64,000 nucleotides of DNA, from positions 1 through 64,000 of the forward strand of contig NZ_JACXSI010000014.1 in NCBI RefSeq assembly GCF_014712675.1, written 5' to 3'. The translations under genes were made by a program, and so were the position numbers. Position 1 is the first letter of the stretch. Each line of letters starts with the position of its first letter. This document shows positions 28,094-36,523 of this stretch, piece by piece. The DNA is from Peribacillus faecalis. GTDB taxonomy: Bacteria > Bacillota > Bacilli > Bacillales > DSM-1321. The notes below the pieces were generated by a model. The model worked only from the letters and a program-made list of their open reading frames with translations, was not told the DNA's origin and searched no databases.

Positions 28094-29479
28094 CTATTTC
28101 TGCTCGACATCAATTGTTAATGATTCGTCCCTATATTGATCCCTGTTCAGCTCACCGGTTAACTTGCTTGTTAATACACCGGCCGTCATACTGCCGCTTA
28201 CATTTAGTGCTGTTCGGCCCATATCAATTAGTGGTTCAATCGAGATTAACAAACCGGCCAGCGCAATCGGTAAGTTCATGCTTGAAAGTACCAGCAGCGC
28301 AGCAAATGTCGCTCCTCCTCCGACCCCTGCAACGCCGAATGAGCTGATTGCTACCACTAAAATTAACGTAACAATAAAGCTGGGTGAAAGCGGATCGATG
28401 CCGACAGTCGGAGCAATCATCGTCGCAAGCATTGCCGGGTAAATACCTGCACAGCCGTTTTGCCCGATTGAAATGCCGAATGAACCGGCAAAATTCGCGA
28501 TTCCTTCCGGTACTCCCAAGCTTTTTTGCGTTTCTATGTTTAGCGGAAGCGATCCTGCACTTGTTCTAGAAGTGAAAGCAAATGTCAGTACCGGAAATGA
28601 TTTTTTAACATACTTTAATGGGTTCAACCCTGATAATGATAGCAGTAATAAATGTATTAAGAACACTGTGATTAACGCCACATATGAAGCCAGTACAAAT
28701 TTTCCGAGCTTAATGATAGAGTCGATATCGCTGGTCGCGACTGTTTTTGTCATAATCGCCAAAACGCCATAAGGAGTTAAACGCAATATGAGCGTCACCA
28801 CCCTCATGACAATTGCGTATATTGAATCAATCATCTTCACAAAAAATTCGGCATGTTCAGCCTGCTTTCTCTGAATACCCAAATAGGCGACACCTAAAAA
28901 GGCTGAAAAAATAACAACGGAAATCGTCGATGTCGGGCGTGCCCCAGTTAAATCAAGAAACGGATTTGTCGGAATCAACTCCAAAACTTGTTCCGGAATG
29001 CCGGTTGCTTCAAGGTCGCTATATTTACTCACAAGCTCGTCACCCCGCACAGTTTCCGCCGTACCTTGGTCAATTTGAATCGCTTCTAAGTTAAAAATAG
29101 ACGCACTCGTTATTCCGACTCCAGCTGAAATAGCCGTTGTACCGATTAAAATCCCTAAAATTAGCACACTGATTTTCCCGATATTGCTTGTTAGTTTTAA
29201 CTTTGTAAATGCTGATAATATCGAAATCGATACGAGCGGCATTACAATCATCTGCAGAAGTTTTACGTAACCTGATCCAATTAGATTAAACCAGGATGCC
29301 GTTTCAGTAATTATATATGAATCTGAATCATAGAAAAGCTGCAGCATCAATCCGAATACGATTCCAAGCCCTAAAGCTGTAAATACCCTTTTAGTGAATG
29401 ATACAAATTTCTTTTGCATAAAAAAAAGAACTGCCAATAATATGAGCATAATGGCAATATTCAATATGACATATAGCAT
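28094..29479 (-). CDS. tcyP: Sodium/L-cystine symporter TcyP
   Basis: This 461-aa dicarboxylate/cation symporter-fold protein has the length and layout of Bacillus TcyP, a cystine importer. The re-entrant loop is SRTSAGSLPLN, and SFGISIGQNGCAGIYPAMLA is typical of the cystine branch. I start at the ATG 8 bases after AGGAGGAAAA; the longer frame upstream adds an unlikely extra hydrophobic stretch. No sulfur riboswitch is visible in the short leader. Confidence 0.87.
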   Translation of the reverse strand: MLYVILNIAIMLILLAVLFFMQKKFVSFTKRVFTALGLGIVFGLMLQLFYDSDSYIITETASWFNLIGSGYVKLLQMIVMPLVSISILSAFTKLKLTSNIGKISVLILGILIGTTAISAGVGITSASIFNLEAIQIDQGTAETVRGDELVSKYSDLEATGIPEQVLELIPTNPFLDLTGARPTSTISVVIFSAFLGVAYLGIQRKQAEHAEFFVKMIDSIYAIVMRVVTLILRLTPYGVLAIMTKTVATSDIDSIIKLGKFVLASYVALITVFLIHLLLLSLSGLNPLKYVKKSFPVLTFAFTSRTSAGSLPLNIETQKSLGVPEGIANFAGSFGISIGQNGCAGIYPAMLATMIAPTVGIDPLSPSFIVTLILVVAISSFGVAGVGGGATFAALLVLSSMNLPIALAGLLISIEPLIDMGRTALNVSGSMTAGVLTSKLTGELNRDQYRDESLTIDVEQK

Positions 29480-29626
29480 TACAATTTTCCTCCTGATTTT
29501 AAATCCGATAAAACAAATGAGAATAATATATATTAGATAGTAGCATACAGAAAGAAAAATGGAAAGCCTCCCTGCAATGTTATTCTTGACCACCGAAATG
29601 CCATTTAGCCGAATTATCTTATGTAC

Positions 29627-29653
29627 ATAGGGAACTCGGCTTGAGCTCCCTAT
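29627..29653 (-). terminator. Hairpin downstream of cotD
   Basis: ATAGGGAGCTC pairs with GAGTTCCCTAT, with one mismatch, just past the cotD stop. No long T tract follows. Confidence 0.5.
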
Positions 29654-29663
29654 TCATTTCATT

Positions 29664-30005
29664 TTAGCAGCAGCCGGGTGCCGGCGGCATCGGAGAACCG
29701 CATTGTTGTTGTTGGTTCGATACAGTAGACGCAGATTGGTATGTGTGCGGGAAGTGATGTTGGTGTTTAAACACATGATTATTGATTTCTGTTGTTTGTA
29801 CAGGATGAACGTGAGGCACAATGTGCGTGATCGTATTTTGCTTTACAAATTGAATCGGCTGATGAACGACAGGAGGGCATACATTCATTTTGTTACATCC
29901 TGGTACTTGTGATGCCATTTGTCCATGGTGGTATCCATGATGATGTCCATGCGCTCCACCACAACCACAACTACTTCCACTTCCAAAACCTTTTTTACCA
30001 TACAT
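29664..30005 (-). CDS. cotD: CotD-family spore coat protein
   Basis: This 113-aa protein is rich in His, Gly, Gln and Cys and has no catalytic motif. The core VPHVHPVQTTEINNHVFKHQ matches the CotD family of inner spore-coat proteins, with a C-terminal GCC. The chosen ATG (MYGKKGFG) follows AAGGGAG by 10 bases. It is direct evidence that the host makes endospores. Late mother-cell (SigK) expression is expected from the family. Confidence 0.87.
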   Translation of the reverse strand: MYGKKGFGSGSSCGCGGAHGHHHGYHHGQMASQVPGCNKMNVCPPVVHQPIQFVKQNTITHIVPHVHPVQTTEINNHVFKHQHHFPHTYQSASTVSNQQQQCGSPMPPAPGCC

Positions 30006-30102
30006 ATTAGCATTGCTCCCTTCAATTTCTTTACTTGCTATACCAACAGTGTATGTACAAGACCATGAGACGTGTCGAGACATAAACCTATTTTCACCAA
30101 CA

Positions 30103-30127
30103 AAAGCGGAAGCACCCGGTTAGCGCC
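30103..30127 (-). repeat. Scrap of the GCGGAAG repeat
   Basis: ACAAAAGCGGAAGCACCCGG, followed by TTAGCGCC, is one end of the repeat seen whole at 6.9 kb. The rest is missing. Confidence 0.5.
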
Positions 30128-30140
30128 TATGAAACAAAAG

Positions 30141-30184
30141 AAAAAAGCCTCCGCAAAATCATCAAGTGATTTTGAAGAGGCTTA
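30141..30184 (-). terminator. Terminator of the aldo/keto reductase gene
   Basis: On the minus strand AGCCTC ... AAAATCA pairs with TGATTTT ... GAGGCT and is followed by a run of T. Confidence 0.8.
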
Positions 30185-30203
30185 GCCTGTTTATTGTTAA
30201 TAA

Positions 30204-31130
30204 TTACGGCACCATATTGCCGGCTGCTTTATAAATTTGATACCATTCTTCCCTGGTTAAACGCATTTCCGATGCTTTACACGCCTCTTTCAATCGGTCG
30301 GCATTTGTTGTCCCGACAACTACTTGAATATTCGCAGGATGTCTTGTAATCCAGGCTGTTGCAATGGTCGTGTTTGAAACGCCATATTTTAGAGCAAGGC
30401 TGTCAATTACTTCATTCAGTTCAGCAAATCGTTTTCGGTCACCTAAAAATGCCCCTTCAAAAAATCCATGCTGAAACGGAGACCATGCTTGAACCGTTAT
30501 ATCCTTCAATCGGCAATAATCAAGAATGCTGCTGTCTCGGTTGACTGACTGATCAATATTCATATTTAGCGCGATGCCTGAATCAATCATTTGCGTATGG
30601 GCAATACTAAACTGCAACTGATTTACTATCAGTTTTTGTGAAAGATATTTCTCAAGCAAAGCGATTTGCATTGGGTTATGATTAGAAACACCGAAATAGC
30701 GAACCTTCCCTTGCTCCTGTAGTTTATCGAAAGCTTCTGCCACCTCCTCAGGCTCCATTAACGGATCCGGGCGGTGAAGCAGCAATATGTCAAGATAATC
30801 CGTATTTAATCGTTTCAAAATGCCATCGACCGAGCTGACAATATGCTCCTTTGAAAAATCATAATAACCTCCCTCAGGACGGATAGCACATTTACTTTGA
30901 ATGATTAGTTTTTCCCGTATACCGGCATTCATCTGAACAGCTTCAGCAAAAAGTTCCTCACTTCTCCCACCCGCATATATGTCGGCATGATCAAAGAAAT
31001 TAATTCCTTCTTCCATCGCTGTTTTAATTAGTTTTTCTGCTTCGGCTAACGAAAGCTCCGTCAGCCTCATATTTCCCACTACTATATTTGAAGCCTTAAG
31101 ATCGCTAGTTCCAATCGGAATATATTTCAT
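30204..31130 (-). CDS. Aldo/keto reductase (YcsN-like)
   Basis: This 308-aa NADPH-dependent oxidoreductase has the TIM-barrel catalytic set: Asp and Tyr in FFDHADIYAGG (~46-55), Lys in IIQSKCAI (~79) and His in ILLLHRPDP (~119). The cofactor loop VVVGTTNADRLKEA lies near the C-terminus. The physiological substrate is unknown. It is a single gene. The intergenic region 31131-31274 holds only an AT-rich promoter area and a partial duplicate (ATCAAAAAAACGGCA) of the dut terminator. Confidence 0.85.
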   Translation of the reverse strand: MKYIPIGTSDLKASNIVVGNMRLTELSLAEAEKLIKTAMEEGINFFDHADIYAGGRSEELFAEAVQMNAGIREKLIIQSKCAIRPEGGYYDFSKEHIVSSVDGILKRLNTDYLDILLLHRPDPLMEPEEVAEAFDKLQEQGKVRYFGVSNHNPMQIALLEKYLSQKLIVNQLQFSIAHTQMIDSGIALNMNIDQSVNRDSSILDYCRLKDITVQAWSPFQHGFFEGAFLGDRKRFAELNEVIDSLALKYGVSNTTIATAWITRHPANIQVVVGTTNADRLKEACKASEMRLTREEWYQIYKAAGNMVP

Positions 31131-31274
31131 CAGTTAATTGCCCCTTCACAGATAAAATAAAACGCTTACATTTATTATTATAATATAATAGTTTCCTAGA
31201 TTTATTTTTATTTTTTTCCAATCAAAAAAACGGCAACGCTCCTTTTGAAAGGCACTTACTCAATCATATTTAAT

Positions 31275-31320
31275 CAAAAAAACGGCAGCGAATAAGATTT
31301 TAACTCATTCACTGCCGTTA
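31275..31320 (-). terminator. Terminator of the nrd-dut operon
   Basis: AACGGCAG with GAAT pairs with ATTC and CTGCCGTT. The minus-strand T run follows. Confidence 0.85.
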
Positions 31321-31324
31321 TCAT

Positions 31325-31759
31325 TTATTTTTTACCCGTTGAGCCGAGGCCGCCACGGCTTACTTCATCCAACTCTTCAACTTCGATAATTTCTACCTGC
31401 TCCATTTTCTTATTAATACGGAACTGGCAAATACGATCACCTTTTTGGATAACTGTATCTCTCATCGCAAGAGCCGGGAAAAACCATTGATCTTCATTGC
31501 CGCAATAAGATTCGTCAATGACTGCAAAGGAATTCGTTTGCAGAATGCCGAAGTTTTTGAATGTGCTTGAGCGCGGCACAACATTCGCCTCATAGCCTGC
31601 CGGCAGCTTCATGCCGATGCCAAGCGGAATTAGCTTGTACTCAAATTGGCTAAGCTCAATCGTTACCGCTGCACGCAAATCGATCCAATCGCCAATCGCT
31701 ATTTTCTCAATCTTTTCGATTTCTTGATCAAAGTATTTAACTTTTATTTGTTTCGCCAC
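31325..31759 (-). CDS. dut: dUTP diphosphatase
   Basis: This 144-aa trimeric dUTPase cleaves dUTP to dUMP, which keeps uracil out of DNA and feeds dTMP synthesis. Conserved motifs visible are [11 protein letters not shown] (motif II), [12 protein letters not shown] (motif III), GDRICQF (motif IV) and [10 protein letters not shown] (motif V) at the C-terminus. It is the last gene of nrdI-nrdE-nrdF-dut, 17 bases after nrdF, which links dNTP supply with dUTP clean-up. Confidence 0.9.
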   Translation of the reverse strand: MAKQIKVKYFDQEIEKIEKIAIGDWIDLRAAVTIELSQFEYKLIPLGIGMKLPAGYEANVVPRSSTFKNFGILQTNSFAVIDESYCGNEDQWFFPALAMRDTVIQKGDRICQFRINKKMEQVEIIEVEELDEVSRGGLGSTGKK

Positions 31760-31776
31760 TTGTTGACTGCCCCTTT

Positions 31777-32748
31777 TTAATCGTTAAAATAGAAATCTTC
31801 ATCCTTAATATGCTCAACTAACGCCTTTTTGTAGCCGTTTCCTTTCATAGAGAAGAAATCATGCGACTTCGTTTTCGTATCAAGACCGTTCAATACGATC
31901 GGGTTCACTTCTTCTTCTTCGAAATACGGTTCAAACGCCAAATTTTGCAGCGCTTTGTTTGCATTGTATCGAATGAATTTTTTAACGTCAGATGTTAAAT
32001 TCACTTGGTCATAGACATCAGCTGTATATAATAGCTCATTTTCATATAGCTCCGTCAGTAGATTATAAGCGAAATCTTTCAGTTCCGCTTTCATCGCATC
32101 ATCTTGCTTATTGTAAATTTCTTGTGCTAATAGACCGATGTATACGCCGTGGATTGCTTCATCCCTTATAATCAAGTTAATAATTTCGCCAGCCTGCATT
32201 AGCTTACCTTGTCCGTAGAAGTATAACGGATAATAGAAGCCGCTGTAGAACAGGAAGCTTTCTAAGTAGACTGATGCGACCATCGCTTTATACAGGTTGA
32301 TTTCATCGTCATCGATTTTATCGTAGACACCAACGATGATTTCCGCCTTTTTCTGTAAATATTTGTTTTCCTTCACCCATTCGAATACTTCATTAATTTC
32401 TTCTGTAGAAGCTAATGTCAAAAAGATGTTGGAATATGATTTGGCATGAACGGCATTTTCCATCATCGCCATGAAGTTCAGGACCGCTTTACGCTGATGC
32501 CCTTGAACACGCTCCGCAATACGAGGCATTCCCGTATTGCCTTGCTCTGTATCCAGAAGCGTCAAGCCCGCCAATACTTTCTTGTAAGCGTCCTTTTCTT
32601 GGACATTTAAAAACTTCCAAGTTAGTAAATCACCGTTTAAGCTGATTTCTTCCGGCAGCCAAAACTGCTTTGTATTTTGATTGTAGAACATTTGCGTGAA
32701 ATGGTCGTCTTGTTTCGACCAATCTGCTGCATCGAATACTTTGCTCAT
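31777..32748 (-). CDS. nrdF: Class Ib ribonucleotide reductase beta subunit
   Basis: This 323-aa radical-generating subunit holds a dinuclear Mn or Fe centre. Ligand-bearing helices include [22 protein letters not shown] and [15 protein letters not shown]. It lies 19 bases after nrdE in the same operon. NrdI in the operon supports a manganese-tyrosyl radical cofactor, as known for class Ib enzymes. Confidence 0.94.
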   Translation of the reverse strand: MSKVFDAADWSKQDDHFTQMFYNQNTKQFWLPEEISLNGDLLTWKFLNVQEKDAYKKVLAGLTLLDTEQGNTGMPRIAERVQGHQRKAVLNFMAMMENAVHAKSYSNIFLTLASTEEINEVFEWVKENKYLQKKAEIIVGVYDKIDDDEINLYKAMVASVYLESFLFYSGFYYPLYFYGQGKLMQAGEIINLIIRDEAIHGVYIGLLAQEIYNKQDDAMKAELKDFAYNLLTELYENELLYTADVYDQVNLTSDVKKFIRYNANKALQNLAFEPYFEEEEVNPIVLNGLDTKTKSHDFFSMKGNGYKKALVEHIKDEDFYFND

Positions 32749-32767
32749 AGTTTGTTATGCCCCTTCC

Positions 32768-34867
32768 TTACACCGTACAAGATAGGCAGCCTTCTTGGCT
32801 AGTATCCTTCGTGCGTGCATAATATAATGTTTTAACCCCTTTATGATGGGCATATAAATCGATTCTATTTAAATCTCTCGTTGTCATTGTGTCTTTCAGG
32901 AACAGCGTGAAAGAGATGCCTTGGTCAACATGTCTCTGAATTGTCGCTACCATATCCACTACACGGAACATATCCATATCATATGCTTCTTTATAGAAGA
33001 ACCAGTTGTCGCTGCTCAAGTAAGGCATTGGATAATACGTCTTGGAATTACCGTATGTCCGTTCTTCAATGCGCTCCATAATTGGCATTACAGAAGCAGT
33101 AGCTGATTGCACGTATGAAATACTGCCATTCGGCGCAATAGCTAATCTATAGCTATTCGTCAGACCGTACTTCATTACATCTTCCTTCAATTGCTTCCAA
33201 TCCTCAATTGTCGGGATGTGCATGCCTTCAAATAGTTGAGCAATTTTTTTGTTTTTTGGAGAGAAGTCTTCTTCCAGGTATTGATTGAAGTACTCTCCTG
33301 TCGCATAAGATGACTCTTCAAAGCGGTAATATTTAATGCCTGTTTCCTTGGCAATCTCCATTGAACGTTCGATTGAATAGAAGTTCATCATCATGAAGAA
33401 TGTATTAGCAAAGTCGCGGGCCGCTTCGCTTTCATAGCTGATTTTATTTTTCGCTAAAAAGCCGTGCAAGTTCATCGCACCTAAACCAACGCTTCTCATC
33501 AGCTTATTGCCGCGCTGAACAGCTGGCGCATTTTTGATGCTTGTTTTCTCGGACACAGTCGTCAACGCATCAATTGAAAGTTTTACACTCTCTTTAATGC
33601 TCTTGTTTTCCATCAGATTCACAATGTTTAAAGATGCTAGGTTACATGAAATATCCATGCCGATTTCATCTTCTACACCATAATCGTTATAAGTGGAAAC
33701 AGTCGATGCCTGCAAAATTTCCGAGCAAAGATTGCTGAATTTCACTTTAGAAATATGGTTATTGGCATGAACATTGTTGACGTTATCCTGGAACATCACA
33801 TATGGATAGCCTGATTCAAATCGCAGCGCTGCAATTTTCTCCAATAGACGACGCGGATTGACTTTGTCTTTGCGAATATTCGGATTATCCGCAAGTTGGT
33901 CATACATTTCATCCATATCCATCTCATCAAGATGCTGGCCGTATTCTTTATACACAGAGTATGGGTAGAATACATACATATCTTTGTCTTCTCTTGCCAA
34001 CTCAATGAATTTATCCGGAATGACAACACCGATCGATAACGTTTTTACACGTACATCTTCATCAGCAGAAATCTTTTTCGTTTCCAAGAAATCATCAATA
34101 TCTTTATGGAAAATGTTCAAGTATACGGCACCGGACCCTTGACGTTGCCCCATTTGATCCGCATATCGGAATGCATGATCAAGCAACTTCATTACGCCAA
34201 CTACACCTTTAGTCGCGTTTTCGATATTTTTGATAGCCTCGCCTTTAGCACGGATTTTCGAAAGATTGATCGCTACACCGCCGCCGACTTTAGACAGCTG
34301 CATCGAAATATTTTCAACCATTGCTATATCATTTAAAGAATCATTCATCTCAAGCAAGAAACAGCTCACCAATTCTCCGCGGCGTTTTCTTCCTGCATTC
34401 AGGAACGTCGGCGTTGCCGGCTGGAACTCCTGATTAATCAGCATAGACGTCAGTTTCTTCGCTTTCTCAAAATCACCGTCCGCTAAGTATAGCGCAACAA
34501 TCGCAATGCGATCTTCGTATCTTTCAAGGATCTTTGCTCGGTCATTCGTTTTCAATGCGTAATCATTGTAAAATTTAAATGCTGACATATATGAAGGAAA
34601 ACGGAATTTCTTATCGTATGCGATATCATACACTTCTTTCAATTGATCATAAGTATACTGCTTAAGAAACTCCTCTTCGTAATAATCATTTTCAATTAAG
34701 TAATCTAGTTTTTCACGTAAATCATGGAAAAAGACTGTATTTTGATTAATGTAGTCTACAAAATAACTATGTGCGGCTTCACGGTCTTTTTCAAATTGAT
34801 AGCCGCCATCCTTTTGGATCATGATTTCATTATTAAGCTTCAACCATTTCGCAATTTGTTCGTTCAT
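32768..34867 (-). CDS. nrdE: Class Ib ribonucleotide reductase alpha subunit
   Basis: This 699-aa catalytic subunit reduces ribonucleoside diphosphates. It has the active-site loop with SCFLLEMNDSL, the finger-loop cysteine in DISCNLASLNIVN, and a C-terminal redox pair in EGCLSCTV, which is reduced by a glutaredoxin or thioredoxin. It lacks the N-terminal ATP-cone of class Ia. The start has AGGAGGT and overlaps the end of nrdI by 35 bases. Confidence 0.95.
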   Translation of the reverse strand: MNEQIAKWLKLNNEIMIQKDGGYQFEKDREAAHSYFVDYINQNTVFFHDLREKLDYLIENDYYEEEFLKQYTYDQLKEVYDIAYDKKFRFPSYMSAFKFYNDYALKTNDRAKILERYEDRIAIVALYLADGDFEKAKKLTSMLINQEFQPATPTFLNAGRKRRGELVSCFLLEMNDSLNDIAMVENISMQLSKVGGGVAINLSKIRAKGEAIKNIENATKGVVGVMKLLDHAFRYADQMGQRQGSGAVYLNIFHKDIDDFLETKKISADEDVRVKTLSIGVVIPDKFIELAREDKDMYVFYPYSVYKEYGQHLDEMDMDEMYDQLADNPNIRKDKVNPRRLLEKIAALRFESGYPYVMFQDNVNNVHANNHISKVKFSNLCSEILQASTVSTYNDYGVEDEIGMDISCNLASLNIVNLMENKSIKESVKLSIDALTTVSEKTSIKNAPAVQRGNKLMRSVGLGAMNLHGFLAKNKISYESEAARDFANTFFMMMNFYSIERSMEIAKETGIKYYRFEESSYATGEYFNQYLEEDFSPKNKKIAQLFEGMHIPTIEDWKQLKEDVMKYGLTNSYRLAIAPNGSISYVQSATASVMPIMERIEERTYGNSKTYYPMPYLSSDNWFFYKEAYDMDMFRVVDMVATIQRHVDQGISFTLFLKDTMTTRDLNRIDLYAHHKGVKTLYYARTKDTSQEGCLSCTV

Positions 34868-35216
34868 TGATTTTAGCTACCTCCTGTTCAAAAATCTCCA
34901 CGTCACGTTTCGTGCCGCTAAGCTCAAACTTCAATAACAACGGCACCATAAATTGTTTGGAGATTAGCTCTCCCGCTTTGCCAAAGTTGGCTCCCCAATT
35001 TCGATTTCCGCTTGATGCTACTCCTTCCATATACGAATAATTCCTCTTTAAAAAATTTGCCGTACTCTCAGGAACCTCGCCGAAACCAATTGTATATGTA
35101 ACTAAAATATATGGTTCTTTCACGGTCATCCCGTCAGTTAGTCTCACACTGCGAGTGCCAATTTTGTCCATAAAGCGTTGAACATTTCCTGTTAAACTAT
35201 CATATATAACCAGCAT
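34833..35216 (-). CDS. nrdI: Class Ib RNR flavodoxin-like activator NrdI
   Basis: This 127-aa flavodoxin-like protein supplies oxidant to assemble the dimanganese radical in NrdF. FMN-loop features are YDSLTGNVQRF near the start and ASSGNRNWGANFG. The ATG at 35216 is 12 bases after GAGGTG; a TTG at 35225 is closer and also possible. It opens the nrdIEF-dut operon. Bases 35247-35543 upstream are AT-rich non-coding DNA holding the promoter. Confidence 0.92.
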   Translation of the reverse strand: MLVIYDSLTGNVQRFMDKIGTRSVRLTDGMTVKEPYILVTYTIGFGEVPESTANFLKRNYSYMEGVASSGNRNWGANFGKAGELISKQFMVPLLLKFELSGTKRDVEIFEQEVAKINERTNCEMVEA

Positions 35217-35543
35217 GTTATTCAATAGCACCTCAATTTTCGGCAATTTTTTTCTTAGTCATTAATCGTAAGCAAGAAGAATTGTCACATTAATTTTCTC
35301 GACATTTTTTAAAATCTATGACATCATAAATATATATTAATAATATAAGCCCAAAGACAATCATACAACATACAGTATCCTTAATCAACAGATACTACTA
35401 CATGTTGTATTTTCTTTGTGTTTATATTTATAAACCATCTGTGTCGTATATTGTCTGAAATCCCTGCCTTTATTAGCTCAAAACCATTACAATGCAAAAT
35501 TGCTCCCTTTTATTTTTTTCAAAATCAGGCATAAATTCCTACT

Positions 35544-35588
35544 AAAAAAAAGTCATCGGTCCTTTTTATTTTTATAAAAAAAGAGACT
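35544..35588 (+). repeat. Truncated structured repeat (copy G) beside the insertion element
   Basis: AAAAAAAAGTCATCGGTCCT followed by tttttat and ataaaaaaagagac keeps the first hairpin region and the long stem (tcctttttat/ataaaaaaaga). The remainder is missing. The insertion element starts 13 bases on. Confidence 0.6.
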
Positions 35589-35592
35589 CGCC

Positions 35593-35601
35593 TATTTTTG
35601 T
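35593..35601. repeat. Target-site duplication, left copy
   Basis: CTATTTTTG is repeated exactly at 38982-38990 on the other side of the element. Confidence 0.88.
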
Positions 35602-35702
35602 AACGGGTTCAGTTTTGGGAGAGAATATTAAAAATAACACGTTAAATAACAAATTGGTTAGCACAGAAATTGTTATCAGATTAGCAATATAAATAGACTA
35701 CA

Positions 35703-35733
35703 AAAAAACACTCAGATTTAATCTGAGTGTTTT
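35703..35733. terminator. Terminator inside the element, after the CPBP gene
   Basis: AAAACACTCAGATT and AATCTGAGTGTTTT form a perfect stem with A and T runs at either side. Confidence 0.8.
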
Positions 35734-35775
35734 AAATTCAACAAATAAATAACTTTCAACCTTCCATACAACGGA

Positions 35776-36396
35776 TTATTTACTTTTATCCCATTTACCA
35801 GAAACAGCCGAGAGCATCAACCATGGTTCAATGGCGACATTTATAAGTACATGAGCAATAATAGGAGCAAATGTACTTCTACCTGACACAATATAAAGAA
35901 TAGCTAATAATCCCCCTAGTACCGTCGTCGATAAAATCACAGGAAGCGCAATTTTTAATTCGCCTCTTAATAAAACCCAAGTGCCATGTGCAAGACCAAA
36001 AGCAACAGCAGAACCTATTATTTGCCATACTACGGTCAACTCTAAAGACATCATCCAATCCATAAGCATCTGCCTGAAAACGATTTCTTCCATTATACCA
36101 GTTGTAATAGCTACCCAGATTCCTAATACTTTTAACCATGAAAAGCGAAAAAGATTTTCTTTTACAAAAGGAACAGCATACGCAGTATACGCAACATATC
36201 CCACTATAATAAAGAAAGTAAAAAGCCAAACCATCATATTCGAAAATACATCTGGGGTGTAACCAATTCTCTTCTCTACAAAAGAATCAGGATTACCGAA
36301 ATACCAAAATAGTATGCTTGCGGTTAACGTGATTGAAATGCTTGCTAAAATCCATCCTGTTTTTACTTGTTCTTTAGCATTTGAAATTTGACTCAT
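35776..36396 (-). CDS. CPBP-family intramembrane glutamic endopeptidase (passenger)
   Basis: This 206-aa membrane protein has six to seven helices. The active-site motifs are EEIVFRQML at ~115, FGLAHGTW at ~144 and HVLINVAIEPW at ~188, in the usual order. CPBP (Abi/Rce1-like) proteases mature peptides or protect bacteriocin producers. Here the gene travels inside an insertion element, so it may confer immunity or stress protection on the host; that is inference. GGGAGGG lies just before the ATG. Confidence 0.82.
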   Translation of the reverse strand: MSQISNAKEQVKTGWILASISITLTASILFWYFGNPDSFVEKRIGYTPDVFSNMMVWLFTFFIIVGYVAYTAYAVPFVKENLFRFSWLKVLGIWVAITTGIMEEIVFRQMLMDWMMSLELTVVWQIIGSAVAFGLAHGTWVLLRGELKIALPVILSTTVLGGLLAILYIVSGRSTFAPIIAHVLINVAIEPWLMLSAVSGKWDKSK

Positions 36397-36523
36397 CTCA
36401 TTTCCCTCCCGACTGCATTATACCAAATATATCCAATAATACCTACCATCTTCAGATGTCTTATAATAATTCTGTATATCCTTTCCAATCCCTCCCAAAA
36501 ATAAGTTCGCTATCACTAGCGAA

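Noticed and set aside
35390-35460. NrdR boxes upstream of nrdI
   Set aside because: Two loose ACAA-AT matches exist, but they are 46 bases apart instead of the usual 31-32 and match poorly.
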